DNA of 63,250 nt from Paracoccaceae bacterium (GCA_902512685.1 CABXKH010000005.1:1-63250), one strand, 5' to 3'; positions 27,566 to 37,943 are shown, counted from the first letter of the stretch. Numbers and translations are program-made. Notes: generated from the letters alone by a model not told the origin.

Positions 27566-29430
27566 GGCCGCGTTTGAGTGTATTTCCATGGCTGGTCTTA
27601 TCCCAGTAAAATGGTGCGATTATCACTTCAAAAAGCGCCTTAAATGCCGCTAATGTTGCCAAAGGATAGTAAAAATACTGACTGGGGATCCAAGGCAATA
27701 GCCGAAGATGACCGGCCTTAAAGACTCCAAGGGCAGATATCAGCAGATCGAGCGTAAAAGCCATTGCATAAAGATAGATCAATCCGATCAGCACCGGCGC
27801 AGGCACTCCAAAGCTTTCTTGCGGCACAAGCCCCAAAGCAATCAGCCAAAAGCTCCAGCTCACCGGGGCAAGTAAAGGCATCAATAAGGACGGCAAAAAG
27901 ACCGCCTGAAACCCGCAAAATTGCCAAAGCCCCAAATCATGCCGCAGCGTTTTAGGCGATCTCATATGCACCGCATAGGTCATGAAATAACCTTTGATCC
28001 AGCGCGATCGTTGCTGCACCCATGACAGGGGCGTGTTGTTTGCCTCTTCAAAGGTGGTGGTCTTTAGCATGGCGCAGCGATAGCCCGCGCGCGCCAGACG
28101 GATCCCCAAATCGGCATCTTCGGTGACGTTATGGGCATCCCATCCGCCAAGCTCAACCAAAGCCGAGCGGCGAAAGTATAAAGTTGTGCCCCCAAGCGGA
28201 ATAGCAAAGCCGATCTGTGCCAGTGCTGGCAACATAATGCGAAACCAGCTTGCATATTCCATAGTAAAACAGCGCGCCAGCCAATTGCTTTGGGGGTTGT
28301 AGTAGTCAAGTCGGCCTTGCAAGCAGACAGTTTTTGCGCTGACCGAGGAAAATCTGGTTACCACTGCGCGCAACTGATCCGGTTCAGGGGCGTCTTCTGC
28401 ATCCAGGACGCCTATAATTTCACCCGAGCAAAAGGGTAGGGCATAATTCAAAGCGCGCGGTTTGGTTTTTATCGTACCCGGCGCGGCGTGAATGACACGC
28501 ATCCATTTGGGCAATTCAATGGCTTCCAGACAGGCCCTGGTTTGGGTGTCGTGGCTCTCTAGGACCAAAATAACTTCAAGATGAGAGCGTGGGTAATTAA
28601 GTTTTTCAAGGTTGGCTACAAGCTGTGCAGCTATGTTTTTTTCCCGGTAAAGAGGGATTAGGATCGACACTTTGGGCACCACATCTGGAAGCCCTTCAAA
28701 GGGTTTTTTTGAAGGTTGCGGGGATTGCAGAGCAAACAACAAAGCCATCGCTTTAAGCAGCGTAGAGACAATTAAATTACACATCACCAGCAGCAGGCAT
28801 AGGATAAACAAGGGATGCGCAGCCTTCAACAGAATGAGCAAAATGACTGCGGCCGCAAGGCCGGCCATCACGGCCCAGCGCAGGGCTTTGTGCGAGGATG
28901 TGAAACGAAGACCGCGGCAGCTTTTCTCGGTCGGGACACAGGCTTCGGCATGGCGCGCCAGTTGGGCCCCAAAGAGCTTTTGTTGACGGGCTTGAATTTG
29001 CGCATGGCTGGCCCAAACCATGGATGCCGGTCCCAGCTTGTCTTCGATTGCCCTGCGCTGTTTTTCAAAGCGGGATTGATCACTGGTTGCCACCTGCCAA
29101 TGACCGCCGTCTTTGCCCCAAGGCATCATGGCCTGCGTGATCCAGTATATTGGATCATCGCTTTCAAAAGGTTTTGCCGAATTGCTGTTGTCGGCCAATG
29201 CTTTACCGCTTTGTGCGGCAAGGGCTTTGATCACAGATATTTCAGGGCTGAGGGAATGCGCAATAAGAATCTCGCCTAGCGGTCCTTTGGTGGTTTTTTG
29301 CTGATTAAGGGCTAAGGATAGCCCGTTGTGCGAACCCCCCCCCATTGGCAAGTAAAATCTGGCCAAGTGGTTTTGCAACGGGCTTAAGGGCCTGGATATT
29401 GCTAGATTTTGGCTGAAGCGGTGCACTCAT
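27540..29430 (-). pseudogene. Family 2 glycosyltransferase (cellulose synthase-like), frame broken at a nine-G tract
   Basis: The main frame (27540-29426) encodes a processive GT2 enzyme: helices at about residues 185-235, VSILIPLYREKN, the metal-site DAEDAPEPDQL, TEDADLGIR, the QQRSRWIKG motif, and C-terminal helices. Its own start would be a GTG at 29426. The ATG at 29430 in another frame has AGGTGA five bases upstream and encodes MSAPLQPKSS and PLGQILLANGG, which resembles the LGEILIAH repeat found in the main frame after the tract. Both frames join perfectly if the G run (29343-29335 on the minus strand) had eight rather than nine G. It is either a sequencing error, a disrupted gene, or a phase-variable one. 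It probably makes or exports a surface polysaccharide. Confidence 0.75.
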
Positions 29431-29510
29431 ATTAATCACCTGATCCCTTGGCGCTACAATGCCGGCAGGATGCGCGTGGGTGATTAAAATTTAATTAAAC
29501 TGCGATAGAG

Positions 29511-30668
29511 CTATGCGCGCTGGGCCATATGGGCAGCAAAGCGCTCAAAAAGATAAAAGCTGTCTTGCGGCCCGGGGCTGGCTTCGGGGTGGTGTTGAAC
29601 CGAATAGACCGGTCTGTCCTGCATCCTTACCCCGCAGTTCGAGCCATCAAAAAGCGACACATGGGTTTCTAGAACCCCCTTGGGCAGGCTTTGGCTGTCC
29701 ACAGCAAAGCCATGGTTCATAGAGGTGATTTCAACCTTGCCGGTGTCGTGATCCTTGACCGGATGGTTTGCCCCATGATGGCCGTGGTTCATCTTGACGG
29801 TTTTAGCCCCAAGCGCGATGGCCAACATCTGATGGCCAAGGCATATGCCAAAGATCGGCAATGTTGTTTTGTCCAATATCTCGCGGATCATTGGCACAGC
29901 ATAGGTGCCTGTGGCCGCCGGATCACCGGGGCCGTTGGATAAAAACACACCATCTGGATTATGCGCCAGAACCTCGTCAGCGGTTGCGGTTGCCGGCAGG
30001 ACGGTCACATCGCATCCAACCGAGGCCAGACAGCGCAGGATATTGCGCTTGGCGCCATAATCGACGGCGACGACTTTGTGTTTTGGTTCGTGTTGGCGAG
30101 TGTAGCCTTCTGGCCATGCCCAGCGCATTTCATCCCAGCGATAGGATTGCGCACAGGTCACTTCGCGGGCCAGGTCAAGCCCTTCAAGACCGGCAAAGTC
30201 GCGTGCGGCGGCAATCAGGGCATCGGTATCAAATACGCCGTCAGGGTTATGCGCAATCACAACATGCGGCGCGCCTTGCTGGCGAATTGCACGGGTTAAA
30301 CGGCGGGTATCGACACCGCCAATGGCAATCCGGCCGTGGGTTTTGAGCCAATCGGATAAATGCCCCTGGGCGCGCCAGTTTGACGGCTCTGTCGGGTCCC
30401 ATTTCACCACCATTCCGGCCGCGACTGGATCGGCGGTTTCACTGTCCTCTTCGGTCACGCCGACATTTCCGATATGGGGAAAGGTAAAGGTCACAATCTG
30501 CCCTGCATAGGACGGATCAGTCATAATTTCCTGATAGCCAGTCATGGCGGTGTTAAAGCACAGTTCGGCCACCGCTTGGCCTGTGGCGCCAAAGCCGTGA
30601 CCATAAAACAGGCTTCCATCTTGCATCGCCAGACAGGCTGTCGGCGTTGAGGTGGGCGATTGTGCCAT
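29511..30668 (-). CDS. carA: Carbamoyl-phosphate synthase small (glutaminase) subunit
   Basis: CarA hydrolyses glutamine and channels ammonia to CarB for carbamoyl phosphate, the precursor of arginine and pyrimidines. The product is 385 residues: an N-terminal domain (LAMQDGSLFYGHGFGATGQAVAELCFNTAMTGYQE) and a class I glutaminase domain with the nucleophile in FGICLGHQMLAIALG and the His/Glu of VQHHPEASPGP. The frame is open upstream to 30761, but the ATG at 30668 gives the conserved start. carB is not in the window. Divergent from yqeY. Confidence 0.97.
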   Translation of the reverse strand: MAQSPTSTPTACLAMQDGSLFYGHGFGATGQAVAELCFNTAMTGYQEIMTDPSYAGQIVTFTFPHIGNVGVTEEDSETADPVAAGMVVKWDPTEPSNWRAQGHLSDWLKTHGRIAIGGVDTRRLTRAIRQQGAPHVVIAHNPDGVFDTDALIAAARDFAGLEGLDLAREVTCAQSYRWDEMRWAWPEGYTRQHEPKHKVVAVDYGAKRNILRCLASVGCDVTVLPATATADEVLAHNPDGVFLSNGPGDPAATGTYAVPMIREILDKTTLPIFGICLGHQMLAIALGAKTVKMNHGHHGANHPVKDHDTGKVEITSMNHGFAVDSQSLPKGVLETHVSLFDGSNCGVRMQDRPVYSVQHHPEASPGPQDSFYLFERFAAHMAQRA

Positions 30669-30837
30669 ACTGCGACTCTCTTGGGTGTAAATTGAGCGCA
30701 ACCTAGTTCTATGGGCGATGGGGGTCAAGCATACTTCATCTAGAGCCATCAGATAATTCACTATGATCAGCTCTTGCCCCTCAAATTTCTTTTAGATAGT
30801 ATGTCTTCTTGGACGGTTTTAATGCATGAGGACTGCT

Positions 30838-31299
30838 ATGGAACTTCGCGCCCGGATTAACTCGGCTATGAAACAGGCGATGAGGGACAAAGCGACAGCG
30901 CGTCTTTCAACGGTTCGTTTGATCAATGCAGCCATCAAAGACCGTGATATCGCTGCCCGTTCAGAGGGAAACGACGAAGGCGTTGATGATGCCGAGGTGC
31001 TAGCGATATTGGGTAAAATGACCCGCCAGCGACAAGAAAGCGCCCGCACCTATGAGGAAGCCGGACGGTTTGATTTGTCCGAGCGCGAATTGGCCGAGAT
31101 CAAGGTGATCGAAGAGTTTTTACCACGTCAGTTGAGCCAAGATGAAATCGAAGCTGCGATTACAGAAGCGGTTGAACATATCGGCGCGTCGTCTATTCGC
31201 GATATGGGCAAAGTGATGGGCGCGCTAAAGGCTAAATACACCGGTCAGATGGATTTTGGTGCAGTTGGCCCGATGGTCAAAGGCAAATTATCCTCATAA
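30838..31299 (+). CDS. GatB/YqeY domain-containing protein
   Basis: A 153-residue cytosolic helical protein of the YqeY family, related to the tRNA-binding tail of GatB. Typical features are LRARINSAMKQAMRDKA, RLSTVRLINAAIKDRDI, ILGKMTRQRQESARTYEEAGR and the closing DMGKVMGALKAKY. An upstream ATG at 30826 is in frame, but the ATG at 30838 has AGGA five bases before it. The gene is divergent from carA, a pairing seen in Rhodobacterales. A role in tRNA-dependent amidation is suggested by the domain but not proven. Confidence 0.92.
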   Translation: MELRARINSAMKQAMRDKATARLSTVRLINAAIKDRDIAARSEGNDEGVDDAEVLAILGKMTRQRQESARTYEEAGRFDLSERELAEIKVIEEFLPRQLSQDEIEAAITEAVEHIGASSIRDMGKVMGALKAKYTGQMDFGAVGPMVKGKLSS

Positions 31300-31331
31300 A
31301 TCCCAAATAGGATTTCCCCGACCTTTTTGAC

Positions 31332-31826
31332 CTATGTTTTATAGGCCCGCACCGCCAGCCGCAAATCATCATAGAGCGCTTTGCGCTCGTCCTCGCTGAG
31401 AAAGGCACCGATTTCAACTTCGCGCCCGTTGCCGCTAAGCGTTACATAGTTGGGCACCGGACCGCCTTTGGTGTACAGTTCAACTTTGGCCCAATATCCA
31501 TTGCATGACCAACTTTGAATGTCGCCGGACGGGTTCTGGCGCACCAGTTCGATTGATTCGCTGTCTAATGTCAGTCGCTCAAGAATATGACGGTTGAAAT
31601 AATTTTGCTGCAGTGCAACCCAGATCACCACCAATGTTATCATCAAAAAAGGCAGCAAAGCCCAAAATACAGGCGTGCCAATTAAAGTATAAAGCGGAAG
31701 CGTGATCAGAGCAAAAGTCACCAAAATAAAGCCTGCAAATCCGTTTGCTGGCAATGAGTTATGGGGCCACAGCTCGATTGTGCGGCTGGTTTGCTTTTGT
31801 TGCTGTTCAATCCAATCATAAGGCAT
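31332..31826 (-). CDS. DUF2244 domain-containing membrane protein
   Basis: A 164-residue protein with two adjacent transmembrane helices (about residues 28-75) followed by a cytosolic beta-rich tail. The MPYDWIEQQ start and the NSLPANGFAGFIL segment are typical of DUF2244. The frame continues upstream to 31877, but the ATG at 31826 gives the family's usual N-terminus. Its function is unknown. It lies downstream of ctaD on the same strand, although the 303-bp gap makes cotranscription uncertain. Confidence 0.82.
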   Translation of the reverse strand: MPYDWIEQQQKQTSRTIELWPHNSLPANGFAGFILVTFALITLPLYTLIGTPVFWALLPFLMITLVVIWVALQQNYFNRHILERLTLDSESIELVRQNPSGDIQSWSCNGYWAKVELYTKGGPVPNYVTLSGNGREVEIGAFLSEDERKALYDDLRLAVRAYKT

Positions 31827-32129
31827 GACACAATCCGATTTACACTGTGGAAAATAGGGCAGCAACAAGCAAAGCAAAGGTGCCGCTTTGTCGCATGCAA
31901 AAACGGGTTCATAGCGATGTTAGGCATTCATCACTTGACCAAACCGAACCTTTTTAAAAATGGCTAGAATGATCAATGCGATAGTTTAATCTACCAGCCG
32001 CGCCCGATTAAGCAGTGTTTTAAATTGATAAGGGTATGATCAATATCAAATAAGACAGCGCCAAAATGTGCCATAAGAATGAGATCCAATATAAAACATA
32101 GGCTTTATGTGTTTTGTATCTTGCACCTT
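31827..32129. other. Gap between DUF2244 gene and ctaD
   Basis: About 300 bp, AT-rich. On the minus strand, just after the ctaD stop, one frame gives a strongly hydrophobic stretch but has no start codon before its stop. I see no family-like protein, RNA gene or strong terminator here. Confidence 0.4.
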
Positions 32130-33818
32130 TTAATGTGCAGGCGCTTTGTCCCAGTCTTCCTGCTTGGGCAGGATTTCAAAGGTATGCTCAGGCGGCGGGG
32201 ATGGCAGTGTCCATTCCAACGTATCGGCATATTCGTTCCAGTAATTGTTTTCGGTCACCTTGGCGCCGTACCGCAGAGAGTAGGCAATGATGCCGATAAA
32301 TAGAATAAATGATGCAAAGGACAAGAACGCGCCCCAGCTAGACCATTGGTTCCAATAGGCAAATACCTCTGGATAATCGATATACCGGCGCGGCATACCC
32401 TGACGTCCCAAAAAGTGTTGCGGGAAAAAGGTCAGGTTAGAGCCGATAAACATCATCCAGAAATGCAGCTTTGCGGCCCATTCTGGGTAGTGCCGACCTG
32501 TCATTTTGCCAAAATAAAAGTAGATCCCAGCAAAGATCGTAAACACTGCGCCAAGCGACATCACATAGTGGAAGTGTGCGACCACATAGTAGGTATCATG
32601 GTAGGCACGGTCGATACCCGCTTGCGAGAGGACAATACCCGTTACACCGCCAACGGTGAACAGAAAGAGAAAGCCGAATGCCCATAGCATCGGGGCTTTG
32701 AATTCGATCGAACCGCCCCACATAGTTGCAATCCAGCTAAATACTTTAACCCCGGTTGGCACCGCAATCACCATTGTTGCCAGCATAAAGTAGGATTGCT
32801 GTGTCAATGACATGCCAACGGTGTACATGTGGTGTGCCCAGACAACAAAGCCCAGCGCACCAATGGCAATCAAAGCCCAGACCATCGGCAGATAGCCAAA
32901 GACTGGCTTGCGCGCAAAGGTGGCAATGACATGACTGATCAGGCCAAATCCGGGTAGAATAATAATATAAACTTCAGGATGCCCAAAGAACCACAGAATA
33001 TGCTGATACAGGATCGGATCCCCGCCGCCGGCAGGATCAAAGAATGTGGTGCCGAAATTCCGGTCGGTCAGCAACATTGTGATCGCGCCTGCAAGCACTG
33101 GAAGAGATAGCAAAATCAACCATGCGGTGACAAAGATTGACCATGCAAACAGAGGCACTTTGAACAGTGTCATGCCCGGTGCCCGCATGTTGAGGAAGGT
33201 CGTGATCATGTTGATCGCGCCCAGAATGGATGAGGCCCCAGACAGGTGCACCGCGAAAATCGCAAAATCCATCGACAGGCCGCCCTCATTGACCGACAGG
33301 GGTGGGTAAAGTACCCAGCCAACGCCAGAGCCAAGTTGGTCATTTCCGCCAGGGGCAAGAACCGAACATACCGCTAGGCTTGTTCCGGCTATGTACATCC
33401 AGAAAGACAGATTGTTCATTCGCGGAAATGCCATATCCGGCGCGCCGATTTGAAGCGGCATGAAATAGTTGCCAAAGCCGCCAAACAGCGCCGGAATCAC
33501 AACAAAGAACATCATCAAAATGCCGTGGGCTGTGACCAGAACATTCCAAAGGTGTCCGTTCGGAGCATAACAGTTCGTGCCGCCTGTGACCAGTCTTGCT
33601 GCGGCCTCGCCGGCTTCGTTCAGGCACATGTACTGAACCCCTGGTTCCATTAGCTCCATGCGCATGTAAACGGTGAAAGCAACGGAAATAAAGCCGACTG
33701 CTGCGGCAGAGATTAGGTATAGAATACCGATGTCTTTATGGTTGGTTGACATGAACCAGCGGGTGAAAAATCCGCGCTGATCTTCGTGCTCGTGGCCCTG
33801 AATGGCTGCGTCTGCCAT
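32130..33818 (-). CDS. ctaD: Cytochrome c oxidase subunit I (aa3 type)
   Basis: The catalytic subunit of the aa3-type terminal oxidase, with about twelve transmembrane helices carrying heme a, heme a3 and CuB. The 562-residue sequence has the heme a ligand region [22 protein letters not shown], the CuB and cross-linked tyrosine segment [17 protein letters not shown], and the histidines in [19 protein letters not shown]. The ATG at 33818 follows a perfect GGAGG; the frame upstream to 33881 is not needed. It stands apart from subunits II and III, as is common in Rhodobacterales. The lipB gene lies upstream on the same strand with a 143-bp gap. Confidence 0.97.
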   Translation of the reverse strand: MADAAIQGHEHEDQRGFFTRWFMSTNHKDIGILYLISAAAVGFISVAFTVYMRMELMEPGVQYMCLNEAGEAAARLVTGGTNCYAPNGHLWNVLVTAHGILMMFFVVIPALFGGFGNYFMPLQIGAPDMAFPRMNNLSFWMYIAGTSLAVCSVLAPGGNDQLGSGVGWVLYPPLSVNEGGLSMDFAIFAVHLSGASSILGAINMITTFLNMRAPGMTLFKVPLFAWSIFVTAWLILLSLPVLAGAITMLLTDRNFGTTFFDPAGGGDPILYQHILWFFGHPEVYIIILPGFGLISHVIATFARKPVFGYLPMVWALIAIGALGFVVWAHHMYTVGMSLTQQSYFMLATMVIAVPTGVKVFSWIATMWGGSIEFKAPMLWAFGFLFLFTVGGVTGIVLSQAGIDRAYHDTYYVVAHFHYVMSLGAVFTIFAGIYFYFGKMTGRHYPEWAAKLHFWMMFIGSNLTFFPQHFLGRQGMPRRYIDYPEVFAYWNQWSSWGAFLSFASFILFIGIIAYSLRYGAKVTENNYWNEYADTLEWTLPSPPPEHTFEILPKQEDWDKAPAH

Positions 33819-33961
33819 GTCTGCCTCCTGATTAAGTTGACATTTGGCAAAACGACTCGAAGCGGCTTTGCCTTCTTGCAAGACTTTTTAGTGCGCATTG
33901 GTCCTGTGGGCAATGCACGACTTTGCCGCAGGGCGAAAAAATGTCGCGGTTTGGGCGATTT

Positions 33962-34624
33962 TTAGCCCTTGGATGGGGGCAGAAATACTTTTCCGAATTC
34001 CTGCTTGAGGGCAATATCGACGTCTTGAAGGCTAACCGGCAACCCAAGATCGACCAAACTTGTGACCCCGTGTTGGTCAATGCCGCAGGGCACGATGCCG
34101 CTAAAATGCGACAGATCCGGCTCAACATTGATCGAAAGCCCGTGAAAAGACACCCATTTTCGCAACCTTATGCCAAGCGCGGCGATTTTATCTTCGGCGC
34201 AGCTGCCATCAGGTAGACGCGGCTTTTCAGGCCGCTCAACCCAAACCCCAATACGGCCGTCACGGGTTTCGCCGCGCACATTGAACTGATCCAAGGTGGC
34301 GATGATCCAGCGCTCAAGCTGTTTGACAAAGGCGCGTACATCTTTGCCGCGCCGGTTGAGATCAAGCAGCACATAGGCCACCCGCTGGCCGGGGCCGTGA
34401 TAGGTATATTGACCGCCGCGGCGGGTGGCATAGACCGGAAAGCGGTTGGGCTCGATTAGATCCTCGACGCGGGCGCTGGTGCCGGCGGTATAAAGCGGCG
34501 GATGCTCAAGCAGCCAGATCGCCTCACCTGCGCGTCCCGCAGCAATATCGTTGGCGCGGGCCTCCATCCAGTCGATGGCGTATTGATAGTCTATTAACTG
34601 ATCCGAGGTGATCCATTCAACCAT
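33962..34624 (-). CDS. lipB: Octanoyl-[acyl carrier protein]:protein octanoyltransferase
   Basis: LipB moves octanoate from acyl carrier protein to lipoyl domains of 2-oxoacid dehydrogenases and the glycine cleavage H protein. The 220-residue product has [12 protein letters not shown], the conserved [21 protein letters not shown], the lysine-containing [12 protein letters not shown] and the catalytic cysteine in FSGIVPCGI. It is upstream of ctaD on the same strand and divergent from a DUF2306 gene. The start ATG gives the usual short N-terminus. Confidence 0.95.
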   Translation of the reverse strand: MVEWITSDQLIDYQYAIDWMEARANDIAAGRAGEAIWLLEHPPLYTAGTSARVEDLIEPNRFPVYATRRGGQYTYHGPGQRVAYVLLDLNRRGKDVRAFVKQLERWIIATLDQFNVRGETRDGRIGVWVERPEKPRLPDGSCAEDKIAALGIRLRKWVSFHGLSINVEPDLSHFSGIVPCGIDQHGVTSLVDLGLPVSLQDVDIALKQEFGKVFLPPSKG

Positions 34625-34840
34625 GCGGCACTCGTGGCTTTCTTAACCTGGCCCACCCAAGAATTTATCTAAACAACGCGGAAACTTGGGACTGCGGCAC
34701 TGCATCGCATCTTTATGATAAAAGTTGCGGGTTGCCAATCTATGTTGATCATTTAGTGTGGTGGTGCATTGAAAATTATTACCATTTATCGGGGGGTCAA
34801 TCATCATGGACGCTCGAGGCGTAAGAATAAAAGAAAAGTC

Positions 34841-35326
34841 ATGAGTTTACTTTTACAGGCACCAGCGCACATTCAGTTTCACATCCTTTGCGCGGTTTAT
34901 GCGTTGTTGATCGGCCCTGTGGCAATTTTTCGCCCGCAGCGCGACCGGCTACATCGCTGGCTTGGCTACAGTTGGGTCGTGGCTTTGGCGCTGACCGCGC
35001 TCAGTTCGTTTTTTATTTTTGGGTTTCGGATCTGGGGGCCGTTTAGCCCGATCCACGTGCTATCCATATTAACGCTTGTCGGCTTGGTACGGGGACTACA
35101 CTTAATTCGTCAGAGGCGCAGGGTAGAGCATGCGCAGCAAATGCAGTCCTTGTATTTTCTGGCGCTGGGCATTCCGGGTGTTTTCACACTTTTGCCGGGC
35201 CGCTTGCTCAGCAAAGCAATATTTCCCAGTGTTGCGGTTTGGGGCTTTGCAATTGGCGTGGCGCTATTGGCTGGCGGTATTTTTGTCTGGCGCCGTTTTG
35301 GGCCTCTGTCGCAGCACAGATTATAA
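34841..35326 (+). CDS. DUF2306-like integral membrane protein
   Basis: A 161-residue protein with four to five hydrophobic helices. HIQFHILCAVYALLIGPV, the RDRLHRWLGYSWV loop and the FGPFSPIHVLSIL-like stretch (RIWGPFSPIHVLS) match DUF2306 membrane proteins, whose conserved histidines suggest a heme- or ion-linked role that is not established. The frame extends upstream to 34769, but the ATG at 34841 gives the expected MSLLLQAP start. It ends 28 bp before the convergent cyclase gene. Confidence 0.7.
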   Translation: MSLLLQAPAHIQFHILCAVYALLIGPVAIFRPQRDRLHRWLGYSWVVALALTALSSFFIFGFRIWGPFSPIHVLSILTLVGLVRGLHLIRQRRRVEHAQQMQSLYFLALGIPGVFTLLPGRLLSKAIFPSVAVWGFAIGVALLAGGIFVWRRFGPLSQHRL

Positions 35327-35354
35327 AGCGAAACGTCATAGATGCCCGAACGCT

Positions 35355-37100
35355 TTAGCTGAGACCTGCATTTGCCATGCCCTTTAGGATCACCTCTTTG
35401 GCAAATTCGGGCACTACCTTGCCGTAATCTTCAAGCGATGTAATGTCAGGGCGCATTTCACGAAACTGGGCGAGTTTTTCTCTCGCCTCGGGCAACCTGT
35501 CTAAATTGCCCAGCACAGCCACCAGAAACCCAATCAGCATATTATTGCCCGGATCTTTGGAAATTGCCCGTTGAATTTGCTCAAGCGCCTCGCCCAGGCG
35601 GTTGTTCACCATCAGCAGGCTGACTTCGAATTGTGGCCATTCATCCAGCTCGGAAGGATCCAGAAACTTAACCTTTTCCAAATAGGTGGTGGCGCTTTCA
35701 ATATCGCCGGTCAGTGCCGAAATTAAACTTTGACTATTTGCGGTTTGCGCATTGTTTGGGTTCGCCTCTTCGGCAAGCTTGGCGTAATGCGCCGCGTTGG
35801 TGGCATCATTGATCGACATATAATAGCTACACATGCAATTAAGCGCATCCGAGTTGTTCTTATCGCGGTTTAGAATATCGGTAGAAATTTCAAAAATTTG
35901 TTTTGATATTTCATCATGATATTGACGGTTTTGGGGGATATAACGCTCACGGATTAAGGTTCTGCATTTCAGCGCATAGGGATCAATAAAGGTCTTATCT
36001 ATAGCGATGGCTTGATCGCAAAGCGTGTGTATTTCTTTTGTTTCAGACCTTTTATTATATAAATCTAGAGCCCTTAGGTATGTATCCCAAGCTGATGCGT
36101 TGGTGGATGTTTTGGTCAGAACTTTGGCGCGTTCCTCGCTGCGGATGGTTGGGTTAACCTTGCGCGCTATGGCCAGCGATATTTCATCCTGCACATCAAA
36201 AATATCATCCATCGGCCGGTCCCATCGGTCTGACCAGATTTGTTTGTCCTGCTCTGCATCAATCAAGCTTGCACTGATGCGCACTTTATTGCCGCCCTTT
36301 CGAATGCTGCCTTCCACAAGATAGCGAACATTAAGCTTTTCGGAAATCGCAACAGTGGTCAGAGCAGTATCTTTAAAGCTAAAGCTCGAGTTTCGCGAAA
36401 TCACCGGAAAGGTTTTCCACAACGACAGGTGGCCGATAATATCTTCGGTCACGCCATCGGCAAAATATTCCTGTTCTTCATCGTTGCTCATGTTTTTGAA
36501 CGGTAAAACCGCGATGGCGGGGGGGGTCCCAACATCGGATTTTACGTCGCTTGCTGTTTGTTTTAATTCTCGGACCGCCATGCCCTCAAGTGTCATGTCA
36601 AAGGCATGCACTATGGTATTTTTGACCTTTTGATCACCAAGGTCCTTAAATGCCAGATCGACTTTCTGGCTGACAAAGTCATGAATGCTTTTTGAAAGGC
36701 ACACACCGTCCGGTTGCGACAGTGCTTCGAGCCGCGCGGCGACATTGACCCCATCGCCATATAGATTGTGACCCTCGACGATGACATCGCCCATATTCAA
36801 GCCCACGCGAAAATGCATTTCCGCCAAAGGCTCTACCGAGGCATTGCGCTCTTTGACCAGCTTTTGAAATTCGGCGGCGCAAATGACCGCCGAAACAGCG
36901 CTGGGAAATTCAGCGAGTACAGAATCCCCTGCTGTATTGAAAATACGGCCGCTATGCTCTTCGAATAGATTGTCCAAAATGGATTTGCAGGCGCGAAAGC
37001 TCTGCAGTGTCTGATCTTCATTCCGTTCCATGAGTTTGCTGAAACTCACCACGTCGGTGACAAAAATAACGGCGATTTTACGGATGATTTTATCAGACAT
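35355..37100 (-). CDS. Class III adenylate/guanylate cyclase with TolB-like and TPR domains
   Basis: A roughly 581-residue signalling protein. The N-terminal class III cyclase domain (residues ~5-170) shows the two metal aspartates in FVTDVVSFSKLM and NTAGDSVLAEF and the transition-state Asn/Arg in GDGVNVAARLE. A TolB-like amino-terminal module follows (AIAVLPFKNMSNDEEQEYFADGVTEDI), then TPR-like helices to the end. No transmembrane segment is seen, so it is likely cytosolic. It probably makes cAMP or cGMP, but its trigger is unknown. A GTG at 37106 is an alternative start two codons upstream. It is transcribed alone. Confidence 0.85.
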   Translation of the reverse strand: MSDKIIRKIAVIFVTDVVSFSKLMERNEDQTLQSFRACKSILDNLFEEHSGRIFNTAGDSVLAEFPSAVSAVICAAEFQKLVKERNASVEPLAEMHFRVGLNMGDVIVEGHNLYGDGVNVAARLEALSQPDGVCLSKSIHDFVSQKVDLAFKDLGDQKVKNTIVHAFDMTLEGMAVRELKQTASDVKSDVGTPPAIAVLPFKNMSNDEEQEYFADGVTEDIIGHLSLWKTFPVISRNSSFSFKDTALTTVAISEKLNVRYLVEGSIRKGGNKVRISASLIDAEQDKQIWSDRWDRPMDDIFDVQDEISLAIARKVNPTIRSEERAKVLTKTSTNASAWDTYLRALDLYNKRSETKEIHTLCDQAIAIDKTFIDPYALKCRTLIRERYIPQNRQYHDEISKQIFEISTDILNRDKNNSDALNCMCSYYMSINDATNAAHYAKLAEEANPNNAQTANSQSLISALTGDIESATTYLEKVKFLDPSELDEWPQFEVSLLMVNNRLGEALEQIQRAISKDPGNNMLIGFLVAVLGNLDRLPEAREKLAQFREMRPDITSLEDYGKVVPEFAKEVILKGMANAGLS

Positions 37101-37404
37101 GGTCACGCTCTGTTAAATGGAATTGTAAAGGTTTCGGTATACTGCTTTGGGAACAATATATTGTTAGAATTATAATTTAAACCATTATAAAATAATCCCC
37201 TTGCTCGGCTATTTTACACATTAAATTAATAAGCGAATTTTTGGAAAGCAAAGATGCGGGGGTATTTTAAACATAAGGGTCTGGGCAGCACAGAAAAATT
37301 TTGATCCGCGCCCTTGCCGGGATAGCGGACCTCTGCCTCTTTAAACTTTTCCGCCAATCGGCCGTAAATTAGATAGACACATACCTTATGAGCGAGGTGT
37401 CTAG

Positions 37405-37614
37405 ATGCAAATACCAACTCATACCCTTGCGCTGCAATCTGTGGTTTCTAGCTTTGCGGTTGGCACTAAATCAGCGGCAAAAACAGATAAATCAGGTCAG
37501 CAGCGCCGGAATAAAAAATACAAAGAAAATGTCACCGTTTCGATCAGCGCCAAACTGGACAAGCCAGAGCCAAAGCACTTTGACTTTGAGGCCTATAGGT
37601 CGATAAACGGGTAA
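37405..37614 (+). CDS. Small basic hypothetical protein
   Basis: A 69-residue lysine-rich product, with KSAAKTDKSGQQRRNKKYKEN in its middle, and no recognised family. The ATG has GAGGTG six bases upstream, which is better than chance for a short frame. It lies between the divergent cyclase gene and a convergent zinc-ribbon gene. Codon use is unremarkable. It may be a real small protein, but conservation would be needed to be sure. Confidence 0.4.
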   Translation: MQIPTHTLALQSVVSSFAVGTKSAAKTDKSGQQRRNKKYKENVTVSISAKLDKPEPKHFDFEAYRSING

Positions 37615-37622
37615 TCTTAAGT

Positions 37623-37943
37623 CTAAACAGAATTGGCATAGACCGTTTCAAGCGCAAACTCGATGTTTTCATCGCGGCTTTCAAGTATCGCGATCTCATC
37701 ACTATATTTTTTTGCAGAGATGATTTTGTTGTTAAATTTATTTTCCAGATTTTTATACTGCCGTTCCCGCAGAAGTTGGTGCAAATCGAAAAGTCTTGAA
37801 TACCGGGTTTCACGATGCTTTTTAAGCACCAAAGACGGTTCAATCCAACCAAAGTTGCAATAGGGGCAAATCTGTTTTGCCCTCGCAAAATATACGCGTT
37901 TCGCAGGTTTGTTTACTTTTGCGCAAGATGGACATTTAATCAT
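37623..37943 (-). CDS. Small zinc-ribbon hypothetical protein
   Basis: A 106-residue protein whose first 35 residues contain two CxxC knuckles (MIKCPSCAKVN and QICPYCNFGW), the pattern of a zinc ribbon, followed by a charged helical region. Its end lies 8 bp from the convergent small gene at 37405. No neighbour suggests a pathway. It could be a nucleic-acid- or protein-binding adaptor; I do not recognise the family. Confidence 0.55.
   Translation of the reverse strand: MIKCPSCAKVNKPAKRVYFARAKQICPYCNFGWIEPSLVLKKHRETRYSRLFDLHQLLRERQYKNLENKFNNKIISAKKYSDEIAILESRDENIEFALETVYANSV

Noticed and set aside
31296..31325. Hairpin AAATCC...GGATTT after yqeY as a terminator
   Set aside because: The stem is short and weak, and the following sequence is not a continuous T tract.
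32025..32129. Hydrophobic frame just after the ctaD stop on the minus strand
   Set aside because: It reads like a membrane helix but has no start codon, and the overlapping frames have no family resemblance.
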